Assembly (NCBI GenBank): GCA_951812925.1
Contig: OX638370.1
Location: 92,828,897-92,892,896 of the forward strand
DNA length: 64,000 nucleotides
Direction of reading: 5' to 3'
Origin: Calliopum simillimum
Lineage: Eukaryota; Arthropoda; Insecta; Diptera; Lauxaniidae
Of the stretch, positions 31,605-42,319 are shown piece by piece. Position numbers and translations under genes: made by a program. A model generated the notes under the pieces. That model saw nothing but the letters and a program-made list of their open reading frames with translations, had not been told where the DNA came from and searched no databases. The first letter of the stretch is position 1; each line of letters begins with the position of its first letter.

Positions 31605-34600
31605 TATCTTCTCTTCTTATAGGAGCTAAAATTGTATGTTGTTTTGTTTTTTCGTTTTTTTGTTTTTTTGTTTGTACTTATTTCTGTGCCAATATTTTTT
31701 CTCGAAAACGGCTGCAGCGATTTCAAAGAAACTTGGAATAGTGTTAGATATTAGCAAACAATGAAGAATGAGTTAGGTTTGAACTTTGTAAATGCTCACC
31801 AGAGGGCGTGGCACTGCACTTAATTTTAAATTTGATTTGGTCATAACTCACAAACCATACAAGGTATTTGGACGAAATTTGGTGAGCGGCTACGGCTTAA
31901 TATTGCCTTGTGACAGACAAAAAGTGAGCGGGATCGAAGAAGTGCCACGCCCACTTTTCAGCCCTTGAAAATTTTGATTCAATATTACTCGGAAACGACT
32001 CAAACAATTTTTATGAAAATTTACGAGATATTACCTCTGAATACAAGGATTTATATGTGATACGCCGTTATATTGGGAAAATTCGTTGAAGGGCGTGGCA
32101 CCGCCCACAAAAATATAAAACGGTATAAAAAGAGAACCAATAAAGCAAACATTCTGAAATTAACTGTGAGGAGCCTAATTGCAATAGGGCATCTCTGATT
32201 TGAAAATGGGCGAAATGTCGCCATTGCGCGTGGAACCTCCCATACAAGCAAAATATGTTAAATGCTATTTCTCGCAAATGTTACAAGATATTTTAATGAA
32301 ATTTGGTATGTAAGTACTACTTATCAATGCCTTGTAATAACCGAAAAGTGGGAGGTATCTAAGAAGTGCCACGCCCCTTTTTTAACCATTGAAAATTTTA
32401 ATTCAATATTACTCGAAAACGAATTCAACAATTTTAATGAAAATTTAAAATATTTTCCCCTGAAAACAAGTATTAATATGTGATATGCCGTTATATTAGG
32501 AAAACTCGTTGGAGGGCGTGGCACCGCCCACAAAAATTTAATACGCTATAAAAAGAAAACTACTAAAGCAATCTCTCTGAATTAAAGTGTAGGGAATCTT
32601 CTTTTTATGAGGCACCTACGAGCTGAAAGTGGGCAAAATATCGCAGGTGGGCGTGGAACCTCCCATACAAGTAAAACAAATTAAATGCTATTTAACGCAA
32701 ATGGTACAACATATTTTGATGAAATTTGGTATGCGGATCTGGATCACGAGTATCTAAAGCATAACGAAAAGTGAACTTTGTTCAATAATTGCCACTCCCA
32801 TTTTTTTCCAAAATAAAAATTTTAGTTAATCACTCATGCACAAAAAAAAAAAATGGAATGAACTTTCCGAGGCATGATGATACGATATTTCAGCCCCCAT
32901 ACAAGAGACGAAATATTTTGGGTGCGTGGCGTATCCCATTTATTTATTTTAAGTCATTCTATTTCTCTTAAAAAATTTGGAGTTCTTGATATTTTTCTAT
33001 ACCATTCGATATTTTCCGAGTTTTTTCTTATTATTTTTCTCATCGGTTAATTTATCGTTTTGAAAGCATTGAAGGTGAAAAGGTACGAGTTTCATAACAA
33101 AAAATTGCTATGAATAAAAACATCGACTAAAATAATAAGATCAGATTGTTGACCGAGCAGGGATCGGTCTCCAGGTACTGTTTTATTAAAGTCAGTATAA
33201 GTTGGAAAATCCTGGTTGGATTTTTAAAATAATAGAGTCATATTAAAAGTATTTTAACAAGCTAATCAATTTGTAAGCAAAATTTTTAAGATTGGGTCAA
33301 AGTTTTCGAGATATGACGAAAACTTTAATAGGTTTTTCAAATGAAACTGATACTTTAAAAAAAAAAAAAATAAAAAATCCACAATTTTAAACACCAAATT
33401 GGGAAGCTATTATTTTCTTTCATTTGATAGTAGTTACATTTTTGTAGAAAAAAAAGAAAAATAGAACATAAAAATTTTGTTGAAATTTAGCGAGTTTTGA
33501 CTACAACAACCACAACAAGAACAACGTGCGTTGCTTCACCTTGCCTTGCACATCCTACAGTGTGAAAGTTAGGCCACTGTTGCACAGTGGGCAAAAGGCC
33601 AATCAACGGCATTTATTTCAATTTATTCGAATTTATTAGAACTTTTTGTTTTGGTTTACGAGATTTATTAGAACAGCTGCGAGCTTTCAAACTTCACTTT
33701 TTTGAATAGAACTTTGCTTTGCCTACAAAATCGTTATGAATTTGTTTTATTATATCTTTATTAGCTTAAATAATTGCTAAATGTTTTGTATTAAATGAAA
33801 TACTAGTCAATGGTAGTGTTTGTATGTTTGATATTAATTTAGTACCTGGAGACCGATCCCTGCTCGGTCAACAATCTTATCTTATCATTTTAGTCGATGT
33901 TTTTATTCATAGCTATTTTTTTCAAAGCTTTCAAAATGATAAATTAACCGATGAGAAAAATAATAAGAAAAAACTCGGAAAATATCGAATGGTATAGAAA
34001 AATATCAAGAACTCCAAATTTTTTAAGAGAATTAGAATGACCTAAAATAAATAAATGGGATATGCCACGCACCCAAAATATTTCGCCTCTTGTATGGGGG
34101 CTGAAATATCTTACCATCATGCCTCGGAAAGTTCATTAAATTTTTTTTTGTGCATGAGTTATTAACTAAAATTTTTATTTTGGTAAAAAGTGGGCCTTAC
34201 CATTATTGAACAAAGCCCACTTTTCGTTATGCTTTAGATACTTGTAATCCAGGTCCGCATACCAAATTTCATCAAAATATGTTGTACCATTTGCGAGAAA
34301 TAGCATTTAATTTGTTTTACTTGTATGGGAGGTTCCACGCGCACCGGTGATATTTTGCCCACTTTCAGGTCGTAGGTGCATAATAAAAAGTAGATTCCCT
34401 ATAGTTAAATTCAGAAAGATTGCTTTAGTAGTTTTCTTTTTATAGCGTATTATATTTTTGTGTGCGGTGCCACGCCCTCCAACGAGTTTTCCTAATATAA
34501 CAGCACATCACATATTGATACTTCTTTTCAGGGGTAAAATCTTTGAAATTTTCATTAAAATTGTTGAAGTCGTTTTCGAGTAATATTGAATCAAAATTTT

Positions 34601-35360
34601 CAATGGTTAAAAAAGGGGCGTGGCACTTCTTCGATCCCGCCCACTTTTCGGTTATTACAAGGCATTGATATGTAGTACCTACATACCAAATTTCATAAAA
34701 ATATCTTGTAACATTTGCGAGAAATAGCATTTAACGTATTTTGCTTGTATGGGAGGTTCCACGCGCAATGGCGACATTTCGCCCACTTTCAAATCAGAGA
34801 TGCCCTATTGCAATTAGGCTCCTCACAGTTAATTTCAGAATGTTTGCTTCATTAGTTTTCTTTTTATACCGTTTTATATTTTTGTGGGCGGTGCCACGCC
34901 CTTCACCGAGTTTTCCCAATATAACGGCATATAACATATTAATACTTGTTTGCAGGGGTAACTTCTCCTAAATTTTCATTAAAATTGTTGGAGTCGTTTT
35001 CGAGTAATATTGGATCAAAATTTTCAAAGGCTAAAAAGTGGGCGTGGCACTTCTTCGATCCCGCCCATTTTTTGTCCGTTATGAGGTATTATTAACCCGT
35101 ACGCGCTCACCAAATTTCATCCAAATACCTTGTATGGTTTACGAGTTATTACTTAATCAAATTTAAAATTTAAGGCTGTGCCACGCCCTCTGGTGAGCAT
35201 TTACAAAGTTCAAACTTAGCTCATTCTTCATTGTATGCTAATATCTAACACTACTCCAAGTTTCATTAAAATCGCTGTAGCCGTTTTCGAGAAAAAATTT
35301 TGGCACAGAAATAAGTACAAAGAAACATACAATTTTATCTCGTATAAGAAGAGAAGATTT
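31605..35360. mobile_element. Giant foldback, ~1.5-kb arms with internal tandem units
   Basis: 31605-33180 is repeated inverted at 33843-35360 (TCTTCTCTTCTTATA outermost; GAGCAGGGATCGGTCTCCAG innermost). Each arm contains tandem units of about 430 bp marked by GGGCGTGGCACCGCCCACAA (32088, 32514) and GGTTCCACGC/GCGTGGAACCTCCCATAC. The central loop (33185-33840) is a different AT-rich sequence. No ORF with coding character; short frames are shadows of the repeats. Resembles Drosophila FB-type foldbacks in architecture only. A truncated copy lies at 10405-10640. Confidence 0.8.
33185..33840. other. Loop of the giant foldback
   Basis: Unique AT-rich segment with a CAACAACCACAACAAGAACA tract near 33505 and GTTGCACAGTGGGC near 33575. 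No gene seen. Confidence 0.5.
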
Positions 35361-35600
35361 CTAGTAGCCTACACTTTTCTGCTGTGGAGTGCAACTTGTC
35401 TGATTGATCGAATTCGGGTTAATTTTTGTTATTTTTGTTAACATGATTCCTTGTGACTGTGAAATAAACAAAATGATGCGCTAGTTTCTGCCAGCCTTTA
35501 TAGCCCAATGGGGAATGGAGCGCATCAATAGCGCTTCTGAAGCGCTCTAAAGCAGCAGTGAAGCGCATCTCTCTCGTTGCCAAAAGCGCTGAAATTAACA
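35361..35600. other. Flank of minisatellite
   Basis: Contains AGCGCTT-rich sequence (35520-35600) that looks like degenerate forms of the adjacent repeat. Confidence 0.4.
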
Positions 35601-35618
35601 TTGGCATGTCATTGGAAC

Positions 35619-35740
35619 GAAGCGCTTCGCTCTCGCTACCAGAAATGCTCTTTGGATGCGCATCGCTCTCGCATCCAGAAATGCTGTTTGGATGCGCATC
35701 GCTCTCGCTACCAGAAATGCTCTTTGGATGCTTTTTGGAT
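35619..35740. repeat. 36-bp minisatellite, array 1
   Basis: About three tandem 36-bp units, each with GAAATGCTCTTTGGATGCGC followed by ATCGCTCTCGC(T/A). Because 36 is a multiple of three, both strands stay open, giving 12-residue repeats (MLFGCASLSLPE on plus). Units differ mainly at GCTACC versus GCATCC. Confidence 0.8.
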
Positions 35741-35754
35741 GACAATAAAAATAT

Positions 35755-36040
35755 TTAAAAAACTAATTTTTAATTGAAATTTTACGTCTTTCGCCACAAA
35801 GACTCATTAGACTATTATTTTTTTTGATGTAATTATAATTATTTTTATTTTACTAAATTAATTCTAATTGAAAAATTGCAAGTTAAAATTTTTTGTGTTA
35901 GGTCTGGGCCGGAGTTGAACCGAGGACCTCACGGTTGCTACAACTCTCAATCGCAGTGCCAGTCGCTAGACCACTGCTCTATCATCGCGCTCTTACGAAG
36001 ACGACTTATTGATTTATTTTGTTTTGTACGTTAATACGTA
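35755..36040 (-). repeat. tRNA-like SINE between the minisatellite arrays
   Basis: The minus strand at about 36000-35900 has TGGTCTAGCGACTGG (box A-like) and GGTTCAACTCC (box B-like) about 50 bp apart, followed by an AT-rich body down to about 35755. It lacks a foldable intact cloverleaf by inspection. It separates two arrays of the same minisatellite, so it was probably inserted into one array. Confidence 0.55.
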
Positions 36041-36046
36041 ACCGAA

Positions 36047-36215
36047 AGCGCATCGTTCTCGCTACCAGAAATGCTCTTTGGATGCGCATCGCTCTCGCAT
36101 CCAGAAATGCTCTTTGGATGCGCATCGCTCTCGCTACCAGAAATGCTCTTTGGATGCGCATCGCTCTCGCATTCAGAAATGCTCTTTGGATGCGCTTCGC
36201 TCTCGCTACCTATAG
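36047..36215. repeat. 36-bp minisatellite, array 2
   Basis: Between four and five units of the same 36-bp repeat as 35619-35740, alternating LSLPE and LSHPE versions in the plus-strand reading. Degenerate units (GGATGCGC, GCATCGC) continue to 36298. Confidence 0.8.
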
Positions 36216-36299
36216 CGCAGAAAATATTCGCATACAAATCAGCTCTTTGGATGCGAGAAGGACGCGCATCGCTATTGCATCTTGGGGATGCGCATCGAA

Positions 36300-37868
36300 A
36301 TTTTCTGTTGGGTGGATAGTCAAGTTATCAAAATACATAGCGTTTTTATTAATGTTAGTACTTAAAACGTAATAAAATAAGTACTTTTTTCCCAATACCA
36401 GAAGATAATAGTGTGATTCATTACCTTTCTAAAATAGGTCTGAACGTGAAAATCGGTTACGACATGTCAAAATTATGGACAATTTTGTGAAGCCGTATCG
36501 GTCGATTTAATGTTTTGTAATGCTGAAAAAATTATTATTACTTCCTCAGCTTGTGTATAATGTTTGCGTTAATTCATGTACCGAATTTCATCTTGATAAC
36601 TCTCTTTGTTTGGAAGTTATTCATTTAACTCCGCTCGATAACCCTTTAACCCATAGCCTCATATGCATAGTTTAAGGTATTTAGTTTTTGATCATGTCAA
36701 GAATAACACTCTAGGCCCTCTATGGAAACATCTACTTCTAGGCATAGTCTTTCAGATAGGTATGCAAGTACAAACTTTTCGCTTTTTGAATTCCTTTTGC
36801 AATCTTTTTAGTGCAATCATGTCTAGACGTCTTTGACACAATCTGACACGCATCTAGATCTGTCACCATTTTTTTCCTTTATTATTATGTACATACTAAG
36901 CTCCAGGCTTAAGTTGCTAGTCTATCGCTATCTCTATCCATTTATTGACTAAGGTCTTTTGCTGTCTCTCCATTAATGCCTTTTATTTTCTTTTCTTAAA
37001 TCGTATTGCGTGCATCGTTACTTATTTACATTTTGAGTCGTTTAAATTCATTTCATTTCATTCATTTCACGCATTTTATTCAAATCAAATCAAATGAGAT
37101 GGAATTCCAAAATGTCACTAGGCAACAGCAGTAGCATTGGCACCAGCAGCAGCAGCAACAACAACAACAACAGCAACAGCGATACTCATTTGCAACCGGA
37201 ATCTGATTTATAGAAAGAAAAAAAAAAGTTCGTTACTTAAACCACCAACGTCCCTATCTACCAAACCAACATGCCAGAGGCTGCGGCTGCGTGCAAACCG
37301 TCCAAGCTAACTGTGTGTGTGGGTTGATCTTGTTGCACAGAGTCAATGGGGCTGTTGGCTGCTGTTGCTGCATTTTTAAGCGCCAACGTAACGTGTTTTA
37401 TGTGCTCTAAGCTTGCAATCTATGAGACTTTGGAACAAACAGTGGCAACAAATCTTCGGCCTTTATGCGTTTCAAATGTGACTGAGTGTGTGTGTGTACA
37501 TCCGTCTGTCTGTGTATGTCATTTGTCATCAGAGTCGGCCAAATTGTTACATTATTATAAGTGGATTTTATTTATTTGATTTAATTTTTATTTTTTTTTT
37601 GTTTATGTAACATTTAACATTTTTACCGTTTGTTTTTGTTTTTCTTTTGGTGCATTTTAATTCGGGCTTACCAAATATTATTGCATGCGTCTTGGTCACG
37701 TGATATTAATGACATTTTTCATTAGATTCATGATATTCGCAGGGAATATTGTTAAAAGGTGTGACAACATACAGAAACGATAAAAATTTGAATCGGACAG
37801 CAGGGGGCGCCACACGGTGATGATTCCGGGAACTTTTTGATTAAGGAAGTATTTTATATGTAGGAATG
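36300..37868. other. 1.5-kb interval without recognised gene
   Basis: Unique-looking sequence. A CAG/CAA-rich tract (37125-37185) lies in a 40-codon open frame (37095-37217) reading MSLGNSSSIG then poly-Ser/Asn; too short and simple to call a gene. GTGTGTGT tracts occur near 37313 and 37488. Confidence 0.4.
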
Positions 37869-37870
37869 TA

Positions 37871-39023
37871 CATATCGTCGTGTCAATTTTAAACTATCGT
37901 ATCTCTTTTTTTATAATTTTTTGGAGGGCTAAAAAACAGCTCAGAACTCCATTTCTATTAAGGTTTGCAAAAATTTTTGTCTACTATTGAACAGAAGAAA
38001 AACATTTTTCGAAACTTCAGTAGTAATGGAGTTTTAAGCTGTTTTTAGTCCTCCTTAAAATAATAAAAAACTAGTAAGGGTGTAAAATTTGGCCTGGCCA
38101 AACATTAAATACCCTACACTGCAGTATTTTTCAAATTTTGCTCATATGGGAGGTGCTACGCCCTCTTGTCCGAGTTCACCCAGTTTTTGTTCAGAGCTTG
38201 CATTTATAGTTTTTAGTGTCTGAGTGAAAAACTTTTTCAGTAAAGCGATTTGAAGCTTTTGCTTATATAGGAGGTGCCACGCCCTCTTGTCCGAGTTCGT
38301 CTAGTTTTAGCTTAGAGCGTGCATTTATAGTATTTAGTATTTGAGTGAAGTTTAGTTGGATTATCTCAAAAAACTGTTTTAGTATAGCATTTTGAAACTT
38401 TTGCTTATGTGGGAGGTACCACGCCCCCTTGTCCAATTTCACCCAATTTTTGTTGAGAGCCTTCATTTATGATTCTTAGTGTCTGAGTAAAATTTGGTTC
38501 GAATATCTCAAAAAACGCTTTCAGTATAGCGTTTTTAAGCATTTGCTCATATGGGAGGTGCCACGCCCTCTTGTCCGAATTCGCTCAGTCTTTTCTCAGA
38601 GCTTGCGCTTAAAATTTTTAGTATTTATGCGTATTTTGGTTGCACTGTCGTGAAAAATACTCCTAAAATTGCATTTTTAATATATTTTTTGTATGGGCGG
38701 TAGGCGTGTCCGTCGACCGATTTCGCTCATTTTCTATCCCCCCTGCTAACTTTGGCGACGAAGGCAATGTACCAAATTTCATTGAATTATCTTGCTCAGT
38801 TTTCCCAAAAAGTGTTTTTCAACACACAGCCAGCCAGCCAGCCAGACAGACAGACAGACGGACATGGCTGTATCGACTCAGGAGGTGACGCTGATCAAGA
38901 ATATATGTACTTTTCTATATCTGCCACGCCTCCTTCTCTGCGTTACAAACGGAAGGACAAAGTGAATATACCCTGGGTGTAGGGTATAAAGATAAGATAG
39001 TTTACAATTGACACGACGATATG
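37871..39023. mobile_element. 1153-bp TIR element with TA target duplication
   Basis: CATATCGTCGTGTCAATT at 37871 and its complement ending 39023, matching ~26 bp, with TA on both sides (37869-37870, 39024-39025), as in Tc1/mariner-type elements. Inside are a foldback (about 37917-38072, GGAGGGCTAAAAAACAGCT) and the tandem-unit repeat at 38075-38993, so it is a composite. No transposase. Confidence 0.7.
38075..38993. repeat. Dispersed repeat with ~135-bp tandem units and CAGC/CAGA tract
   Basis: Begins with a block containing GGTGTAAAATTTGGCCTGGC and TACCCTACAC, ends GGGTGTAGGGTATAAA, i.e. short complementary ends. Four units carry ATGGGAGGTGCCACGCCCTC (38147, 38270, 38409, 38552). A (CAGC)n(CAGA)n microsatellite lies at 38827-38859. 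Relics occur at 22900-23330 and 59805-59970. Confidence 0.7.
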
Positions 39024-39029
39024 TATAAG

Positions 39030-39515
39030 ACTGTATTTTTGGTAATTCCATGATTACTCACTCCCAAAAATCTGAAAAATGGTATCAAAAAAATAAGCTG
39101 AGAATTTTCTCAAATCTTTAGAAGCATGATTCGATAAAATCAAATTTTTCGACTTGTTGCGGTTTTTTAAGAATATTTCCTAAACGGTTATTTTTTCGTT
39201 AATGCAAATCAATACTATTTGTAGAACCTGTTATTCTCCACAAAAGAGATTCTAATACTTCATCAAAAAGCCTGTTTCTACGTGTCTTTTTGACCATTTT
39301 TTTTCGGAAACTGCGTTATAATGGGCTAAATTATTCAAATGAAAAATTCTATTCTATGGATAATTTTAATAGGGGTCGCCAAAGACAATAAATGCTTAAA
39401 ACTTAAAAATAATGCATAAAAATGCAATAAGATTTTCAAAATAAATTCTGAACTCAACTTTGACATCATCTTTCAGATTTTTCCCGGTAATCATGGAATT
39501 TCGGTAAAAACTCCC
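39030..39515. mobile_element. TIR element ~480 bp
   Basis: TTTTTGGTAATTCCATGATT at 39035 pairs with GGTAATCATGGAATTTCGGT at 39486, and outward/inward similarity extends to ~45 bp (AAAAATCTGAAA). The middle (39240-39440) resembles the AACCCATTATA block of the 54-kb foldback. Confidence 0.6.
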
Positions 39516-39734
39516 GTTGCAACGCGTTGTAGAATTTAAAAAAAAGACAATTTACGTCTCGAAACAACGTTAACTTGTTTTCTGTGTAGCGATTTTTAAA
39601 ATACACACAAATGTCCACCTTATATCATGCCTATATGCAGCATCCAATGTTCTTAAAAAGTTATAAGAAATTAGCAGTGGTACATTCAGGGTCAAAGAAA
39701 AAGAAAATTTAACCTCTTATAACTTCCTGTTATG

Positions 39735-40118
39735 TAGGGTGCCTTTTAAGTTTCGAGAATCTAGCCTTTAAAGGTAGTCCGTCTGTTGTTGAAATCTTTG
39801 TATCACTCATACACTCTGATTTTGGATGGCGCTTCGTCTCCAAGACACTTTTTTTTTTATCTATACACTCTAGTTGAGATGAACCTAATCGAAAATCGTT
39901 TAAAATCATCGCACGGCAATTTTCATGATATACTGAATTCCATTTTTCAATGAATTGATTTTTTCAAGTGAATAAAACAGAATGTTACAATGGTAACTCA
40001 AAGATGATATCTAAAGAAACTTACCTACAGAATTTCAAACTTTCAACTATTGTAAAGATTTCCATCGGAATGCACTAAGGTTACTAGACTCTAGAAACTT
40101 AAAAGGCAACCCTTGTAC
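39735..40118. mobile_element. Mariner-type MITE
   Basis: AGGGTGCCTTTTAAGTTTCG at 39737 pairs with AAACTTAAAAGGCAACCCTT ending 40115, ~32 bp imperfect, next to TA dinucleotides. No ORF. The ends look like mariner TIRs but differ from those of the mariner at 57040. Confidence 0.6.
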
Positions 40119-40619
40119 TCGCAAAGAATTTTAGTCTGAAGAATTGTTTATAAAAAAACACATTTCTCATAGAGATAATTATGACTTTAAAAAATAATAA
40201 ACTTTTTCGTGAACATTATCCGTTCTAAAAACGATAATTAAAAAAAAAATCCCTTATAAAATGTTTCAAGCAAATTTTAAATACTAAACTTCTACTTTTC
40301 TATTGCATAGTAACCCAGTGTGCCAAACGGACTCGTTTCGGATCCGCAACGGGTTCATATTTTCGTTCTTTTTATCCGTTACGGAATCCGTTACGTATCC
40401 GTTACTGATCCGTTTGCGGGAAGGATTCCTAAAAAAAAAACGAATCGTTTTTTCTTCTTTTATGGATCCGTTTCGAACCTGTAACGTACATCAAATACGA
40501 ATTCAAAACGGATTCGCTTTTAATAATGTTAATGCTGCTTATAAAAAAAAAGAAAACAGGGTGAAGCGCTTATTTTTAATTAAAAAAAACAAAATAACAA
40601 AAAAAAAAAAAAATTACTA

Positions 40620-40678
40620 GCCCGGCCGGGAGTCGAACTCAGGCTCCCGGGGTATTGCTCTTTCATACACGAGACGTT
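40620..40678 (-). repeat. tRNA-like sequence, 3' half (split)
   Basis: The minus strand reads a box-B-like GAGTTCGACTCCC within an anticodon/T-arm-like region, followed by a T-run (Pol III terminator-like). The 5' half with a box-A-like TAGCCTAGTTGTCTAACG lies at 48206-48243, on the other side of the LTR element. Joining across the 4-bp duplication CGTT gives a tRNA-sized unit. Not a functional tRNA gene in this state. Confidence 0.65.
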
Positions 40679-41353
40679 TGTAGTGTTGTAACACTTACAT
40701 CTACACCACTTGTATACATGTAATCATTGTTCTCATCTTTTCCCTAATGGGTAATCAAATAATGTCATCACATCTCATCTTTCCCTAATGGGTAATAATT
40801 ACATTATGTACATATGTACTTGTCTTTTAAACACAATTGGTAGAATCCACGCACATAAGAAATGATGCAAATTTTGAAAGTTCAACGACACTTGCAAGGT
40901 CGCGCAATGCACAAATTTGATTAGTTAAATGCAATAACAAAAACAAGTGTCACAGCGCATGCGTTGGAATAATGGCAATGTGTTAACATAGAACTGATTG
41001 TGGATCATGTTGATCTTGAGTTCCACAAGCTAGGCTTAGAATAAGAGAAAGAGAGATGAAAGCAATGAATACATTTTTTTTGCATAGATTTAGGATTTAG
41101 GAAAATTGTATTTGTTTTTAGTCGTAATATTATTTGTTACTATTTTTAAGGTATTATGATAGTTGTATTTGTTTTTAGTGTTAAGCAAATAATATAAAAG
41201 AAAATGTTTAAACTAAATAAAGACAATCCTGTTTGAACAGCCGAAACAACTTGGCATTTTATTTCAAACATATGCCCTTATAGGATTTACTTTGCGGCGG
41301 CTTTTTCTGCCAAGTAAATTCTCGTTAGGCCTTCATCATCCTCAAACATTACA
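40679..41353 (+). repeat. 5' LTR
   Basis: 675 bp. TATAAAA at 41193-41199 and AATAAA at 41216-41221 mark the likely promoter and poly(A) signal, placing the U3/R boundary near 41220. Two near-identical 18-bp repeats containing CCCTAATGGGTAAT lie at 40742 and 40783. Confidence 0.9.
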
Positions 41354-41371
41354 TGGCGATCCTGCCACTCT
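41354..41371 (+). promoter_or_regulatory. Primer-binding site
   Basis: TGGCGATCCTGCCACTCT directly follows the LTR. TGG pairs with the CCA 3' end of a primer tRNA; the isoacceptor was not identified. Confidence 0.7.
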
Positions 41372-41444
41372 GACCTGTTAGAGTTGGTTTTTTTTAGAAA
41401 AGGATATATATTGATTTTTTTGGCAGTTTTGAAATTTTGTTTAT

Positions 41445-41726
41445 ATGGAGACAGGCGAGAAAATAAAAGAAGGTCCTGTAGCTTTAACTATTGAGGAATT
41501 AAGAAGGCGAGAGCTCCGAAGAAAGGAAGCTAGGGCAACAGCTATCCCTAAGGTTGATACGTCCGTTTGCAGGAAAAAGAGAGGTGGAAAAAAGGTCTTT
41601 TTAAGAAGGAAGTTAGCAGAGCTTAAGAGAAGGGTGAATTCTGACCCACCACCGTGCTGGAACATAGCCAATGAATTATGGCAACAGATATATGTAGTTG
41701 AGGCAGAGCTATATAAAAAGAAATAA
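41445..41726 (+). CDS. Small basic leader ORF of the LTR element
   Basis: ATG 41445 to TAA 41724-41726, 93 aa, between the primer-binding site and gag. Sequence is lysine/arginine-rich (LRRRELRRKEAR, CRKKRGGKKVFLRRK) with a C-terminal WNIANELWQQIYVVEAEL helix. No domain recognised. Small ORFs in the leader of 412-type elements are known. It lies upstream of gag in a different context from the very A-rich non-coding leader that follows, and its codon use is less A-rich than that leader, suggesting selection. Could be a product or a translational regulator of gag; could also be chance. Confidence 0.5.
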   Translation: METGEKIKEGPVALTIEELRRRELRRKEARATAIPKVDTSVCRKKRGGKKVFLRRKLAELKRRVNSDPPPCWNIANELWQQIYVVEAELYKKK

Positions 41727-42319
41727 ATTAGATTTAAGGCTTTGTTTTTGAAAAAATTTATAAAAAAAATAATAAATGAAAAAAAAATAAAAAGAAAATG
41801 AATTGAAAAAATAAAAAGAAAAATTACCAAAAAAAATTTTTTAAAAAAAAAATTTATAAACGAAATGAAATAATAATAAAAAAAAAAAAAAAAAAAACAT
41901 ATAACAAGATTGAGAATAAGGAAAAATGAACTGAAGAAAAAACGAACAAAAAAAGAAAGAAAAATGAATAAAGAAAAACAAACATAAAAAAATTAAAATA
42001 AAAATTTAAAATAAAAGAACAGAAAAAAAAAAAATTTCATTAAATCAAAAAAAAAAAAAAAAAAAAAACACGCATATTTCGAACAAAATTCGTAAATTGC
42101 TGAAGGAGATTGATGAGCGAGACGATGCGAAATGTCAGTATCCTGTGAAAAGTAGATGAATTGAGAAGAAATATACATCGAAAGCTGATGCAGATTTGGT
42201 GTCTGGAACGAGGAAGCTGAGGATTTTTGTATTTTTATGATATGCATCCTTATTTTTTTTAATTGTATAATTTTATTGATACATAGTTTGCATATAAATA
42301 TTTTATATTGTTATTTTTT
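41727..42319 (+). other. A-rich leader before gag
   Basis: Poly(A)-rich untranslated region with long A runs (41878-41897, 42045-42068). No coding content. Confidence 0.7.

Noticed and set aside
35619..36215. CRISPR-like regular repeats
   Set aside because: The 36-bp units are contiguous with no spacers and the genome is an animal.
37095..37217. Poly-Ser/Asn micro-ORF
   Set aside because: Composed of a CAG/CAA microsatellite; no supporting start context or splice signals.
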